From the NCBI RefSeq assembly GCF_012396365.1, contig NZ_JAAXPG010000015.1, forward strand, positions 62,001-126,000: 64,000 nt of DNA, given 5' to 3'. The notes under the pieces were generated by a model. The model saw nothing but the letters and a program-made list of their open reading frames with translations, was not told the DNA's origin and ran no database searches. Origin of the DNA: Nocardiopsis alborubida (GTDB taxonomy: Bacteria; Actinomycetota; Actinomycetes; Streptosporangiales; Streptosporangiaceae). Below are positions 15,472 through 23,518 of this stretch, in pieces. Position numbers and translations under genes: made by a program. Every line of letters begins with the position of its first letter. The stretch's first letter is position 1.

Positions 15472-16619
15472 CTGGTTCTCCGGGAACGGTCGGCGAACGC
15501 GCACACGGTGTCGGCGATGTGCTCCACCTGGGCGTCGTCCAGGTGCGGGTACAGCGGCAGGGAGATGTTGCGCCGGGCCGCCGACTCCGCGTTGGGCCAG
15601 CGGGCCGCGGCCCGGGTGTGCGGGGCGAACGCGGGCTGGGCGGGCAGGGCGCGCGGGTAGTACACGTGGGTGTCGACCCCGTGCGCGGCCAGGTGGGTGC
15701 GCAGCTCGTCGCGCCGCTCGGTCAGGAGCGTGTAGACGTAGTGGCAGCGCCCGTCGCCGCCCGTGGGCGGCGCCGTGATCCCGGCTCCGGCCAGCTGCGC
15801 GAACCGGGTGGAGTAGTAGGTGGAGATCTCGGCCCGGCGCGCGAGCCGGGCCTCCAGCCCGTCCAGCCGGTGCAGCTGGAACCCGGCCATCACCTCGTCG
15901 AAGCGGCTGTTGTGGCCGATCCGGTGGTGCAGGAAGCGGTGCGTGCCGTCCTGGCCGTGGTTGCGCAGCATCCGCACGCGTACGGCGAGTTCGGCGTCGC
16001 CGGTGACCACCACGCCGCCCTCTCCGGGCATGCCGAAGGTCTTGACCTGGACGAAGGAGTAGACCCCGGCGTCCCCCCACAGCCCGGCGGGGCGGCCGCC
16101 GAGGGTTCCGCCCTGGGCCAGCGCGGAGTCCTCGACCAGGCGCAGCCCGTAGTGGTCGGCCAGCTCCCGGAACCGGGGCATGGCGGCCATCATCGAGAAC
16201 ACGTGCGCGGGCATGAGCGCCCTGGTCCGCGCGGTGAGGGCGGCCTCGGCCGCGTCCGGGTCCAGGGTCAGGGAGACCGGGTCGACGTCGGCGAAGACCG
16301 GGCGCGCGCCGCGTTCGATGACGGTGCTGGCTAGCGGCGCGCAGCCGAAGGCCGGTACCACCACCTCGTCGCCGGGGCCGACCTCCATGGCGGCCAGGAC
16401 CAGGGTGAGCGCGGAGGTACCGCTGGAGCAGGCGACGACGTCGGCGGCGGCGAGGCGGTCGCGCAGCTGGCGTTCGAGGCGGGCGGTGCGCTCGCCGAGG
16501 ATGAACTTCTGCGCGCTGCCGGTGCCGGTCGCGTGGACGGCCTCCAGCAGGACGTCGCGGTCGTCGTCGAACAGGTCGGGGGCGAAGAAGGGGATGCGGT
16601 GCGCGGCCGCCGTGGTCAT
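15468..16619 (-). CDS. DegT/DnrJ/EryC1-type PLP aminotransferase (first)
   Basis: A 383-residue sugar-aminotransferase-family protein. The PLP lysine is K193 in FVQVKTFGMPGEGG, with CSSGTSALTL near residue 65 for phosphate binding and GDEVVVPAFGCAPLAS. The C-terminal YYPRALPAQPAF and PLYPHL motifs are intact. It overlaps the second aminotransferase by ATGA upstream and ubiA downstream. The family aminates keto-sugars and cyclitols using Glu or Gln. Identity to the neighbouring paralogue is visibly low, so the two are not a recent duplication and probably act at different steps. Confidence 0.9.
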   Translation of the reverse strand: MTTAAAHRIPFFAPDLFDDDRDVLLEAVHATGTGSAQKFILGERTARLERQLRDRLAAADVVACSSGTSALTLVLAAMEVGPGDEVVVPAFGCAPLASTVIERGARPVFADVDPVSLTLDPDAAEAALTARTRALMPAHVFSMMAAMPRFRELADHYGLRLVEDSALAQGGTLGGRPAGLWGDAGVYSFVQVKTFGMPGEGGVVVTGDAELAVRVRMLRNHGQDGTHRFLHHRIGHNSRFDEVMAGFQLHRLDGLEARLARRAEISTYYSTRFAQLAGAGITAPPTGGDGRCHYVYTLLTERRDELRTHLAAHGVDTHVYYPRALPAQPAFAPHTRAAARWPNAESAARRNISLPLYPHLDDAQVEHIADTVCAFADRSRRTR

Positions 16620-17821
16620 CCGTGCCTCCGAACGCAGAAGTCCTCGATCTCCTCGCAGACCCGGTCCGCCTGGGCGTCGGTCAGGTCGGGGTAGAGCGGG
16701 AGGGCCACCGCCGCCTCGCAGGCCGCCTCGGCGCGCGGGAAGTCGCCCGGCGCGTGTCCCAGGTGGGCGAAGCAGGGCTGGAGGTGCAGCGGGATCGGAT
16801 AGTAGGTCTCGGTGCCGATCCCGGCCTCGGCCAGGTGGGCGACCAGGGCGTCGCGGTCCCGGGCCTCGACGAGGTGGACGTAGACCACCCGGTTGCCGCC
16901 GGGGTGGGGCGCGACGGCGCCGGGCACGGCGCGTATCCCTGGCAGGTCGCGCAGGCGGGCGTCGTAGCGCGCGGACAGCTCGGCCCGGCGGGCGATGTCG
17001 GCGTCGAGCCGGGAGAGCTTGGCCAGCAGCACGGCGGCCTGGAGGTCGTCCATCTTGCTGTTGCAGCCCGCGACGACCGTCGGGTTGGCGATGCCGGGGA
17101 AGTCGTCCAGGGTGTGCCCGGAGCGGCCGTGGTGGCGCAGCGCCCGCGCGGTCTCGGCGACGTCGTCGTCGTCGGTGAGCAGCGCGCCCGCGTCGCCGAT
17201 GGCGCCGAGGGTCTTGGAGGGGAAGAAGGACAGCACGCCGCCGGTGCCGAGCAGTCCGGCGTGCACGCCGTGCAGCCGCATGCCGATGGCCTCGGCGCTG
17301 TCCTCCAGCACGGTCAGGCCGCGGCGCCGGGCGACCTCGCGCACGCCCTCCATGTCTGCCAGGCGGTCGAACAGGTGGACCGGCATGACCATCCGGGTGC
17401 GGTGGGTGGCCACCGCGTCCACCGAGGCCGGGTCGACGCCGTACCCGTGCTCCTCGATGTCGGCGAAGACCGGGACGCCTCCGGCGAGCACGACGGAGCT
17501 GGCGGTGGCGACGAAGGAGTAGGCGGGGACGATCACCTCGTCGCCGGGGCGCAGTCCGGCGGCGCGCAGCAGGATGACCAGGGCGTCGGTTCCGGAGTTG
17601 ACGCCGACCACGTGCCGGGCGCCGGTCCAGCGGGCCAGCGCGTCCTCGAATTCGGCGACCATGGCCCCGTGCGAGAACTTTCCCCGGTCCATGACCCGGA
17701 GGCAGTTGTCACGAATGTTCGGCCACAGTTCTCCGAAGCTCTGGGACTGGTCGAAAAAGGGTACGGGAAATCGCGTTCTCCCCGAGGGCGCCGCTTCGGG
17801 GGGCGCGAGCGTTCTCTTCAC
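16616..17821 (-). CDS. DegT/DnrJ/EryC1-type PLP aminotransferase (second)
   Basis: A 401-residue enzyme with the family core: GVNSGTDALVILLRAAGL, GDEVIVPAYSFVATAS, VLEDSAEAIG, PLP lysine K204 in FFPSKTLGAIGDAG, and YYPIPLHLQPCF. The GAIGDAG loop is typical of nucleotide-sugar aminotransferases such as those making deoxyaminosugars. It is the first gene of the seven-gene overlap chain; the EF-hand gene lies 83 bp upstream on the same strand. No dTDP-sugar synthase or glycosyltransferase is present, so the substrate may be a free keto-sugar, a cyclitol or an unrelated ketone. Confidence 0.9.
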   Translation of the reverse strand: MKRTLAPPEAAPSGRTRFPVPFFDQSQSFGELWPNIRDNCLRVMDRGKFSHGAMVAEFEDALARWTGARHVVGVNSGTDALVILLRAAGLRPGDEVIVPAYSFVATASSVVLAGGVPVFADIEEHGYGVDPASVDAVATHRTRMVMPVHLFDRLADMEGVREVARRRGLTVLEDSAEAIGMRLHGVHAGLLGTGGVLSFFPSKTLGAIGDAGALLTDDDDVAETARALRHHGRSGHTLDDFPGIANPTVVAGCNSKMDDLQAAVLLAKLSRLDADIARRAELSARYDARLRDLPGIRAVPGAVAPHPGGNRVVYVHLVEARDRDALVAHLAEAGIGTETYYPIPLHLQPCFAHLGHAPGDFPRAEAACEAAVALPLYPDLTDAQADRVCEEIEDFCVRRHG

Positions 17822-17904
17822 TTCTCCACGTTTCTACGCTGCGGAAGGGGGGGCGCGGGGGATGGTCCCGGCCGCGGCGGCCTGCCGCGGCCGGGACGGG
17901 GGGC

Positions 17905-18432
17905 TCAGCTCCCGAGGAGGGGGATGTCGTTGCGGCCGAGGTGGTAGTCGCGGACCGCGTCGACCAGCTCGGTGGTGGACAGCTTGCCGCTGCCGTCGGT
18001 GTCCAGCTCGGCGAAGGCACGGTCGGCCTCGGCGCCCTGGAGACCGATCGCGGCGAACCACTTCTGCATCTCGGACGGGCTGATCTCGCCGTCACCGCTG
18101 ACGTCGAGCACGTTGACGATGGCCTGGATGGTCGGCTGGACGACCGAGGCGAAGCCGGCGTCGCCCTTGCTGATGATCTCCTGCTCGGCGGCCTGGACGA
18201 ACTGCTCCCGGCTCATCTGCTGGGTGCCGGCGGCGGAGGCCAGGTGGTCGAACATGGCCAGGTAGGCGGCCTTGAGCTCGTTGCCCTGGGCGGTGCCCTC
18301 GGCTCCCAGGCGCGAGACGATGTCGTTCGCCTCGGCCTCGAAGTCCGAGCGCTCGATGGAGCCGTTGCCGTTGGCGTCCCAGAGGCGGAAACGCTCTTCG
18401 AGGCGGCTGTTGGCCTTGGTTGCGGTCGTCAT
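17905..18432 (-). CDS. EF-hand calcium-binding protein (calerythrin-like)
   Basis: A 175-residue cytosolic protein with three canonical 12-residue EF loops: residues 19-30 (DANGNGSIERSD), 110-121 (DVSGDGEISPSE) and 144-155 (DTDGSGKLSTTE). A degenerate loop lies near residue 70. This is the architecture of calerythrin and related sarcoplasmic-type calcium proteins of actinomycetes. The ATG at 18432 follows a GAGAGGG ribosome-binding sequence. It is 83 bp upstream of the second aminotransferase and may share its promoter. Why a calcium sensor or buffer stands in a biosynthetic block is unclear. Confidence 0.9.
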   Translation of the reverse strand: MTTATKANSRLEERFRLWDANGNGSIERSDFEAEANDIVSRLGAEGTAQGNELKAAYLAMFDHLASAAGTQQMSREQFVQAAEQEIISKGDAGFASVVQPTIQAIVNVLDVSGDGEISPSEMQKWFAAIGLQGAEADRAFAELDTDGSGKLSTTELVDAVRDYHLGRNDIPLLGS

Positions 18433-18591
18433 TGATTTTCCCTCTCGATCCATATGGAAAAACAGACGTACGATGCTCTCTTCGAGCAGAGGAAAGGACC
18501 CTCCGACCGAGTCCGGCCGAACTCTCCCCACACCCAGAATATTAGCCTGCGAGTGAGCACCACAAAAGGGGTTCAGGAGAATAAGGGAGTG
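18433..18591. promoter_or_regulatory. A/T-enriched gap, likely promoter of the EF-hand/aminotransferase operon
   Basis: This 159-bp gap is much richer in A/T than its surroundings, has no gene, and separates two leftward coupled gene sets. It is the best place for the promoter of 6887-18432; no clear -35/-10 pair was assigned. Confidence 0.4.
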
Positions 18592-19080
18592 CTATGTATT
18601 TTTTATATCGGACATTTTTCGGCAAATACCAGATTCCTCGGAAAGCGTTTCGGCGACCGGGTCCGCGGTGACCGGCGCCCCCTGGCGGAACACCAGGCCC
18701 TCGCCCGCGGCCAGCCCCAGGTCCCGCCCGGTCGGCAGCGGGTCGGCGCGGATGAGCACGTTGTAGTGGTTGGGCAGGTGGCAGCCGTCGAAGCCGAGCA
18801 CCGTCCCCACCCGGCGCGGGCCGATCCACACCTCGTCGCCCCGGTCCACCACCCCGGCGCCGGTGATCTCGGCGAACCCGAGGAAGCCCACCCGGTCGAT
18901 CCGGGCCCCCGGGGCGGTCTCGGTGTGGTCGGTCGCGACCAGCTCGTGCACCTCCCCCGCGCGCACGCACCGGCTGGCGTGGGGTTCGAGCCGCATGCCC
19001 CGCTCGCTCCTGCGGTGCACCAGGACCTTGACCAGCGTCGCGGTGACGTCCCGTTTGGGACCGTCCTCACGGGGGTTCAT
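18592..19080 (-). CDS. Small unknown protein (possibly DUF6917-like)
   Basis: A 162-residue soluble protein, ATGA-coupled to the Gfo/Idh gene upstream. Its core is strongly patterned: TLVKVLVHRRSERGM, AGEVHELVATDHTE, RIDRVGFLGFAEI, VLGFDGCHLPNHYNVLI. From memory this resembles a family called DUF6917, but I cannot verify that. The beta-rich pattern with conserved His and Asp could be a small-molecule binding or lyase fold. The last 25 residues are low in G+C coding and may be a tail. Function unknown. Confidence 0.7.
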   Translation of the reverse strand: MNPREDGPKRDVTATLVKVLVHRRSERGMRLEPHASRCVRAGEVHELVATDHTETAPGARIDRVGFLGFAEITGAGVVDRGDEVWIGPRRVGTVLGFDGCHLPNHYNVLIRADPLPTGRDLGLAAGEGLVFRQGAPVTADPVAETLSEESGICRKMSDIKNT

Positions 19081-20006
19081 CGCGCTCCCTCCCCCACCGG
19101 CTCCGCGGCCTCCGCCAGGCGGTAGGCCTCCCCGACCAGCCGCAGCGCGGACGGCCCGCCCGGGTCCTCGACCACGCCGCCGCGCACCCGCCGCTCGAAC
19201 TCGGCGAGCACGCCCACGTACTCGTGCCACAGGGAGTCCTTGAACCCGGGGTGGCCCTCCAGCATGTCCGCCGCGAGCACCGCCCCGTCGATGCGCACCT
19301 CGACGTCCTTGCGCTCGCCGGGGTGGGACCAGTCGAGCAGGACGCGGGCGCGCGCCCCCGCGGCGCGCAGCACGACCTCGGCCCGGCGGTCGGTGCCCGC
19401 GGCGTCGCGCGTGACGTGCGCCGACACCGCCTCGGCGGGGCCGAGCAGCCACTCCACCAGGTCGAAGGCGTTGGGTCCGTTGTCGGCGACGCACCCGCCG
19501 CCGCAGCGGTCCGGGTCCAGGTACCAGGTGTCGGTCCCGGCGTGCTCCTCGATCCGCTCCAGGTAGCGCACGGTCAGCTCCTCCACCCGCCGCCCGGCCA
19601 GGTCCCGGCGCAGCCGCGCGAGCGCGGAGTTGTACCGGCGGTGGAAGGCGGTGAACAGCACCGTGTCGCGGTCCCGGGCGAGCCCGGCCAGCACCTCCCC
19701 CTGGACGGCGTCCAGTGCGAGCGGCTTCTCCACGCACACGGCCACCCCGCGCCGCAGCGCGTCGGCGCAGATCGGGGCGTGGGCGTCGTTGGGCGCGGTG
19801 ACCACCAGCGCCTCCAGCCCGGCCTCGTCCAGCATCCGGACGTGGTCGGTGTAGCCGCGCGCACCGACCGGGTGGGTGGCGAGCACTCCGGGGTCGCGGT
19901 CGCACACCGCGACCAGGTCCAGGCCGGGCGCGGTGCGCAGGGCCTCCAGGTAGAAGCGGGAGATCACGCCGAGGCCGACCAGCCCGGTGCGCAGCGGGGC
20001 GCTCAT
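19077..20006 (-). CDS. Gfo/Idh/MocA-family dehydrogenase (first)
   Basis: A 309-residue NAD(P)-dependent oxidoreductase. The Rossmann motif GLVGLGVISRFY is at residues 8-19, CVEKPLALD is the conserved EKP catalytic motif, and the C-terminal part includes GGCVADNGPNAFDLVEWLLG. It would oxidise or reduce a cyclic polyol, sugar or similar alcohol. ATGA overlaps link it to the Ldh-type gene upstream and to the small unknown gene downstream. Paired with the aminotransferases it could provide the ketone that is aminated, as in kanosamine-type pathways; that is inference. Confidence 0.9.
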   Translation of the reverse strand: MSAPLRTGLVGLGVISRFYLEALRTAPGLDLVAVCDRDPGVLATHPVGARGYTDHVRMLDEAGLEALVVTAPNDAHAPICADALRRGVAVCVEKPLALDAVQGEVLAGLARDRDTVLFTAFHRRYNSALARLRRDLAGRRVEELTVRYLERIEEHAGTDTWYLDPDRCGGGCVADNGPNAFDLVEWLLGPAEAVSAHVTRDAAGTDRRAEVVLRAAGARARVLLDWSHPGERKDVEVRIDGAVLAADMLEGHPGFKDSLWHEYVGVLAEFERRVRGGVVEDPGGPSALRLVGEAYRLAEAAEPVGEGAR

Positions 20007-21136
20007 CGCGTCTCCTCCCGCATCGCCTCGAAGGGCAGGCCGGTCCGGTCGGCCAGCTCCGCCAGTTCGGCGTACAGCGCCGCCTCCAGCGGCACGCCCG
20101 CCAGGCGCAGTTCGCGCGCCCGGTGGTACTCGTGCCAGCCGGGGTAGCGCACCGGCGCGTCCGGGTCGGTGGGCGGGCAGTCCAGCAGCGCGCCGAACAG
20201 CTCCCGCGCGTCGTCGGCGGCCCCCTCCCGCAGGGCGTCGGGCGCGATCGCGGCGACGAAGAAGCCGATGTCGTCGTCGCGTCCGCTCGGGCCGCCGTCC
20301 CCGTCGAGGGCGTCGGGGTGCGGGCCCGTCCCCGCTCCCGGGACCAGCGCGGAGAGCACCTCGACCATGAGTCCGAGGCCGAAGCCCTTGTAGCGTCCCG
20401 CGTCGCCGCCCAGCCACATCAGGTGCGCGCGCCCGGCGTCGAAGGCGGCGGGGTCGGTGACGGGCGCCCCGGTGTCGTCGCACAGCAGGCCCTCGGGCAG
20501 GGTGAGGCCCTCCCGGGCCGCCTGGCGGACCCGGCCGGTGGGCGCGGCCGTGGTGCTCATGTCGAGCAGGAACGGGGGGTGCCCACCCGCCGGAGCGGCG
20601 ACGCTGAGCGGGTTGGTGCCCAGCATCGCGACCGCGCCGCCGGGCGGGCGGGCGATGCGCTGGCGTCCGCAGTTGCTGGCCACCAGGCCCACCATGCCGC
20701 GTTCGGCCGCGCGCAGCGCGTGGTACCCGGCGCAGCCCAGGTGGGTGGCGCCGCGCACGGACACCAGTCCGATGCCGTGGCGCGCGGCGCGCTCGGCGGC
20801 CAGGTCCATGGCCTCGCTCGCCGCCCACAGGCCCAGGGCCCGCCGGGAGTCCCAGAGCACGGCGGCGCCGAGGTCGGCGAGGACGCCGGGCTCGGCGGCG
20901 GGGTCGGCCCTGCCCTCGTCGAGGAGCGGCAGGTAGAGGCGGGTCAGGTTGGCCAGGCCGTGCGAGCGCGGCCCGGTGAGGTCGCCGTGGCACAGCGCGC
21001 GCGCCGCCTCGGCCGCCCGGCCGGGGGGCAGGCCGCGGTCGGCGAACACCCCGGCGGCGAACGCGACCAGGTCGTCGTGGCGCACCCGCACGGTCCCGTG
21101 TCGCGGCGGGGCCTGGGTGGGGGCCGCGTTGTTCAC
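20003..21136 (-). CDS. Ldh-family (malate/L-lactate dehydrogenase type 2) oxidoreductase
   Basis: A 377-residue enzyme of the family that includes sulfolactate, ureidoglycolate and piperideine-2-carboxylate reductases. Signature segments: HGLANLTRLYLPLLDEG, SVRGATHLGCAGYH, GTNPLSVAAPA and GRYKGFGLGLMVEVLSALV. The active-site His probably lies in ATHLGCAGYH. It starts at GTG 21136 behind GGGAGG and is ATGA-coupled to the Gfo/Idh gene. It would interconvert a 2-keto (or cyclic imino) acid and the reduced acid with NAD(P)H. Confidence 0.85.
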   Translation of the reverse strand: MNNAAPTQAPPRHGTVRVRHDDLVAFAAGVFADRGLPPGRAAEAARALCHGDLTGPRSHGLANLTRLYLPLLDEGRADPAAEPGVLADLGAAVLWDSRRALGLWAASEAMDLAAERAARHGIGLVSVRGATHLGCAGYHALRAAERGMVGLVASNCGRQRIARPPGGAVAMLGTNPLSVAAPAGGHPPFLLDMSTTAAPTGRVRQAAREGLTLPEGLLCDDTGAPVTDPAAFDAGRAHLMWLGGDAGRYKGFGLGLMVEVLSALVPGAGTGPHPDALDGDGGPSGRDDDIGFFVAAIAPDALREGAADDARELFGALLDCPPTDPDAPVRYPGWHEYHRARELRLAGVPLEAALYAELAELADRTGLPFEAMREETR

Positions 21137-21248
21137 CGGGCCTCCCGGGGGTGCGGAGGGGTGGAGCGTGCGCGCATGTCCTCGTCGCCTTCCTCTTCGG
21201 TCTCGTGCGGGGGTGGGGCTCTGCGGGTCTCGTGTGCGGTGCCGGGGC
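21137..21248. other. Short gap inside the upstream biosynthetic operon
   Basis: A 112-bp gap between the M20 stop and the Ldh-type start is the only sizeable gap within 18592-24515. No terminator-like hairpin was found, so read-through is expected. Confidence 0.4.
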
Positions 21249-22532
21249 TCAGTCCCGGCGCAGGGCCTGGTCGGTGAAGGCCGCCAGGACGCGGGCCACG
21301 GCGTCGGCGAACCCGTCGAGTTCGTCGACGCGCGCGAACTCGCCGTCGGCGTGCGCGTTGTTGGCGGCGAGGTCGCCGGGGCCCAGCACCACGGTGTGGG
21401 CTCCGGCGACCCCGGACATCCAGATCGCGTCACAGGTGAAGGCGGGTTCGTCCGCGGGCCACGGGGCGATTCCGGCGCGGCGCAGCAGGGCGTGCCCCCA
21501 GGGGGCGCGGTCGTCCAGCGCGGGCAGGCCGCGTTTGGTCCACTCCAGGCGGGTGAGGGCGCGCGCGTCGGCGGCGGTGCGGGCGAACAGCGCGGTGTCG
21601 GCGAAGTCCTTGGCGAAGGCGTCCAGTCCCCCGTCGAGAGCGTCGGTCAGGGCGCGTTCCAGGACGCGTCCGGCGGCGGCGTCGCCGTAGGAGAGGTTGA
21701 ACAGCAGCGACCCGCTGCCGTAGACCCTGTTGTGCAGGGTGCCGGTGTGCAGCCCGGCCAGGCACACCGCGCCGGAGCGTGCGTGCGCGTCCAGGGCGCG
21801 GCCCAGGTGCTGGGCCAGGTAGCCCAGCAGGACGGAGGCGTTGTGCCCGGTGTGCGGGCGGTCGTCGATCGCGTCGTCCCCGCGGACCGAGATCCGGGCG
21901 GTCATCGCCGCCGTGCTGCGTGGCAGGAACCGCATCCGGGTGGGCTCGCAGAAGACGTTGAGGCGGCCGGTGTGGCCGCGTTCGACCAGCGGCCGGGTGC
22001 CGAGGGTGCCCATGGCGCCGCCCTCCTCCCCGGCCACGGCCTGGACGAGCACCGCGACGTCGCGGCCGACGGCCGGGTCGCGCTCGCGTGCGGCGCGCAC
22101 CCCGGCCAGCAGTGCCACCGCCGGGCCCTTGGCGTCGATGGCGCCGCGCCCGTGGAAGCGTTCGCCGTCGAAGCCGACCGGCTGCCGCCCGGCGACCGTG
22201 TCCAGGTGCACGTTGAACATCACGGTGCGCTCGGCGGGCAGATCGGGGCCCAGCCGCAGCACGAGGCTGGGCTGGCAGTCGAGGAAGCCGGGGCGGGTCA
22301 GGGCCTCGCGGACCGGGGCCGGGACGTCCGGTCGGTCCATGTCGGAGGGGTCGGCCGGGGCGTGGCGCACGACGCCGAACCCGGCTCCGGCGGCGGCGCG
22401 GGCGTAGAGGAGCTGGGCCTCGCGCAGGAGCGGCGGGGGCCCGTCGGGTCCGGTCTCCAGCGGGCCCGCGGTGGGCAGTTCGAGCAGCCGCAGCAGCAGG
22501 TCGCGGTCGGCGGGGGTGAGTGCGGCGGTCAC
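21249..22532 (-). CDS. M20-family metallohydrolase
   Basis: A 427-residue zinc hydrolase of the ArgE/DapE type. The first metal ligands appear in MFNVHLDTVAG (HxD), the bridging Asp in GRGAIDAKGP, the catalytic Glu pair in AVAGEEGGAMGT, and the dimer-domain His region in HTGHNASVL. Such enzymes cleave N-acyl or amide bonds of small amino compounds. The GTG at 22532 overlaps the isomerase-like gene by GTGA. In this block it may remove a protecting acyl or aminoacyl group from an intermediate. Confidence 0.85.
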   Translation of the reverse strand: MTAALTPADRDLLLRLLELPTAGPLETGPDGPPPLLREAQLLYARAAAGAGFGVVRHAPADPSDMDRPDVPAPVREALTRPGFLDCQPSLVLRLGPDLPAERTVMFNVHLDTVAGRQPVGFDGERFHGRGAIDAKGPAVALLAGVRAARERDPAVGRDVAVLVQAVAGEEGGAMGTLGTRPLVERGHTGRLNVFCEPTRMRFLPRSTAAMTARISVRGDDAIDDRPHTGHNASVLLGYLAQHLGRALDAHARSGAVCLAGLHTGTLHNRVYGSGSLLFNLSYGDAAAGRVLERALTDALDGGLDAFAKDFADTALFARTAADARALTRLEWTKRGLPALDDRAPWGHALLRRAGIAPWPADEPAFTCDAIWMSGVAGAHTVVLGPGDLAANNAHADGEFARVDELDGFADAVARVLAAFTDQALRRD

Positions 22533-23518
22533 CGGACCCCCTCGGCGCGGCGGACGCCGTCTCCGGCACGGGGGACCCCGTCCCCGGCGCGGTGGGCGTC
22601 GTCCTCGGCATGGCGAGCCGCGCCCCCGGGGCGCCGGATCCGCCCACCGGTGTGCCAGGTGCGGGCCACGAGGTCCTCCAGGGCATGCCCGTAGGCGACG
22701 AAGGCGGAGCGGTCGCCGCGGCCGGGGTCGGCGCCCGAGGCCCGCAGGTGCGGGCGCAGGTGCAGGTGGGGCTCGATGGACAGCGTCCCGGCGTAGCCGT
22801 GCGCGGCCAGCAGCCGCAGGCACTCGGCGGTTCCGGCCTCCCCGTGCCCGGGCAGGACGTAGTCGACCCCGCCGTCGGGTGCGGTGACGGCGTCCTTGAC
22901 GTGGACGTGCGCCACGTGGTCGAGGAGGTCGCGCAGCATCTCCGGGGCGCGGTAGCCGTGGGCGACGCCGTTTCCGGTGTCGAACAGCAGCCGCAGGGCC
23001 GGGCTGTCCACCTCGGCCAGCAGCTCCAGGGCGCGGTCGGCGCGGTCCCCGGCCCAGCCCGCGCAGTTCTCGTGCACCAGCACCAGGCCCGCGTCCTCGG
23101 CCCGGCGGGCCAGTTCGCGCAGGCGGGCGCGGACGCGCCGTCCCCACTCGGCCTCGGGGAGCCCGTCCCGGGGGTAGGACATGATCCGGACCAGCCGGGT
23201 GTCCAGCGCCGCGCAACGCCGGGCCAGGACGTCCAGTTCGGCCAGGTCGGGGGCGAAGTCCCCGGTGGCGGGCCTGGACCAGTCGGCGATGCGGGAGGCG
23301 ACGGCGACCACGTCGGTCCCGGCCTCGCGGATCCGTCCGGCGGCGCGGTCGAAGGTCCGCTCGTCCAGGGCGGCCACCGCGGTCCCGTCGACGGTGCGCA
23401 GTTCCAGGCGCTTCCAGCCGAGTTCGGCGAGGGCGGCGAGCTGCCCGCCGAGGTCGGGTGCGGCCTCGTCGCCGATGCCGGCGAGCGGCGGAGGGGTGTG
23501 TTCAGGCGCTGACGGCAC
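22529..23518 (-). CDS. Sugar phosphate isomerase/epimerase-like TIM-barrel protein
   Basis: A 329-residue xylose-isomerase-like (AP endonuclease 2 family) protein. Metal-binding positions are visible as VHENCAG, LLFDTGNGVAHG, HVHVKDA and the C-terminal GTLSIEPHLH. Members include hydroxypyruvate isomerase, inosose dehydratase and 3-dehydroshikimate dehydratase, so a cyclitol or keto-acid reaction is plausible. The last 55 residues are a His/Asp/Arg-rich repeat-like tail (HAEDDAHRAGDGV) outside the barrel. It begins at GTG 23518, overlapping the second Gfo/Idh gene by 17 bp. Confidence 0.8.
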   Translation of the reverse strand: MPSAPEHTPPPLAGIGDEAAPDLGGQLAALAELGWKRLELRTVDGTAVAALDERTFDRAAGRIREAGTDVVAVASRIADWSRPATGDFAPDLAELDVLARRCAALDTRLVRIMSYPRDGLPEAEWGRRVRARLRELARRAEDAGLVLVHENCAGWAGDRADRALELLAEVDSPALRLLFDTGNGVAHGYRAPEMLRDLLDHVAHVHVKDAVTAPDGGVDYVLPGHGEAGTAECLRLLAAHGYAGTLSIEPHLHLRPHLRASGADPGRGDRSAFVAYGHALEDLVARTWHTGGRIRRPGGAARHAEDDAHRAGDGVPRAGDGVRRAEGVR

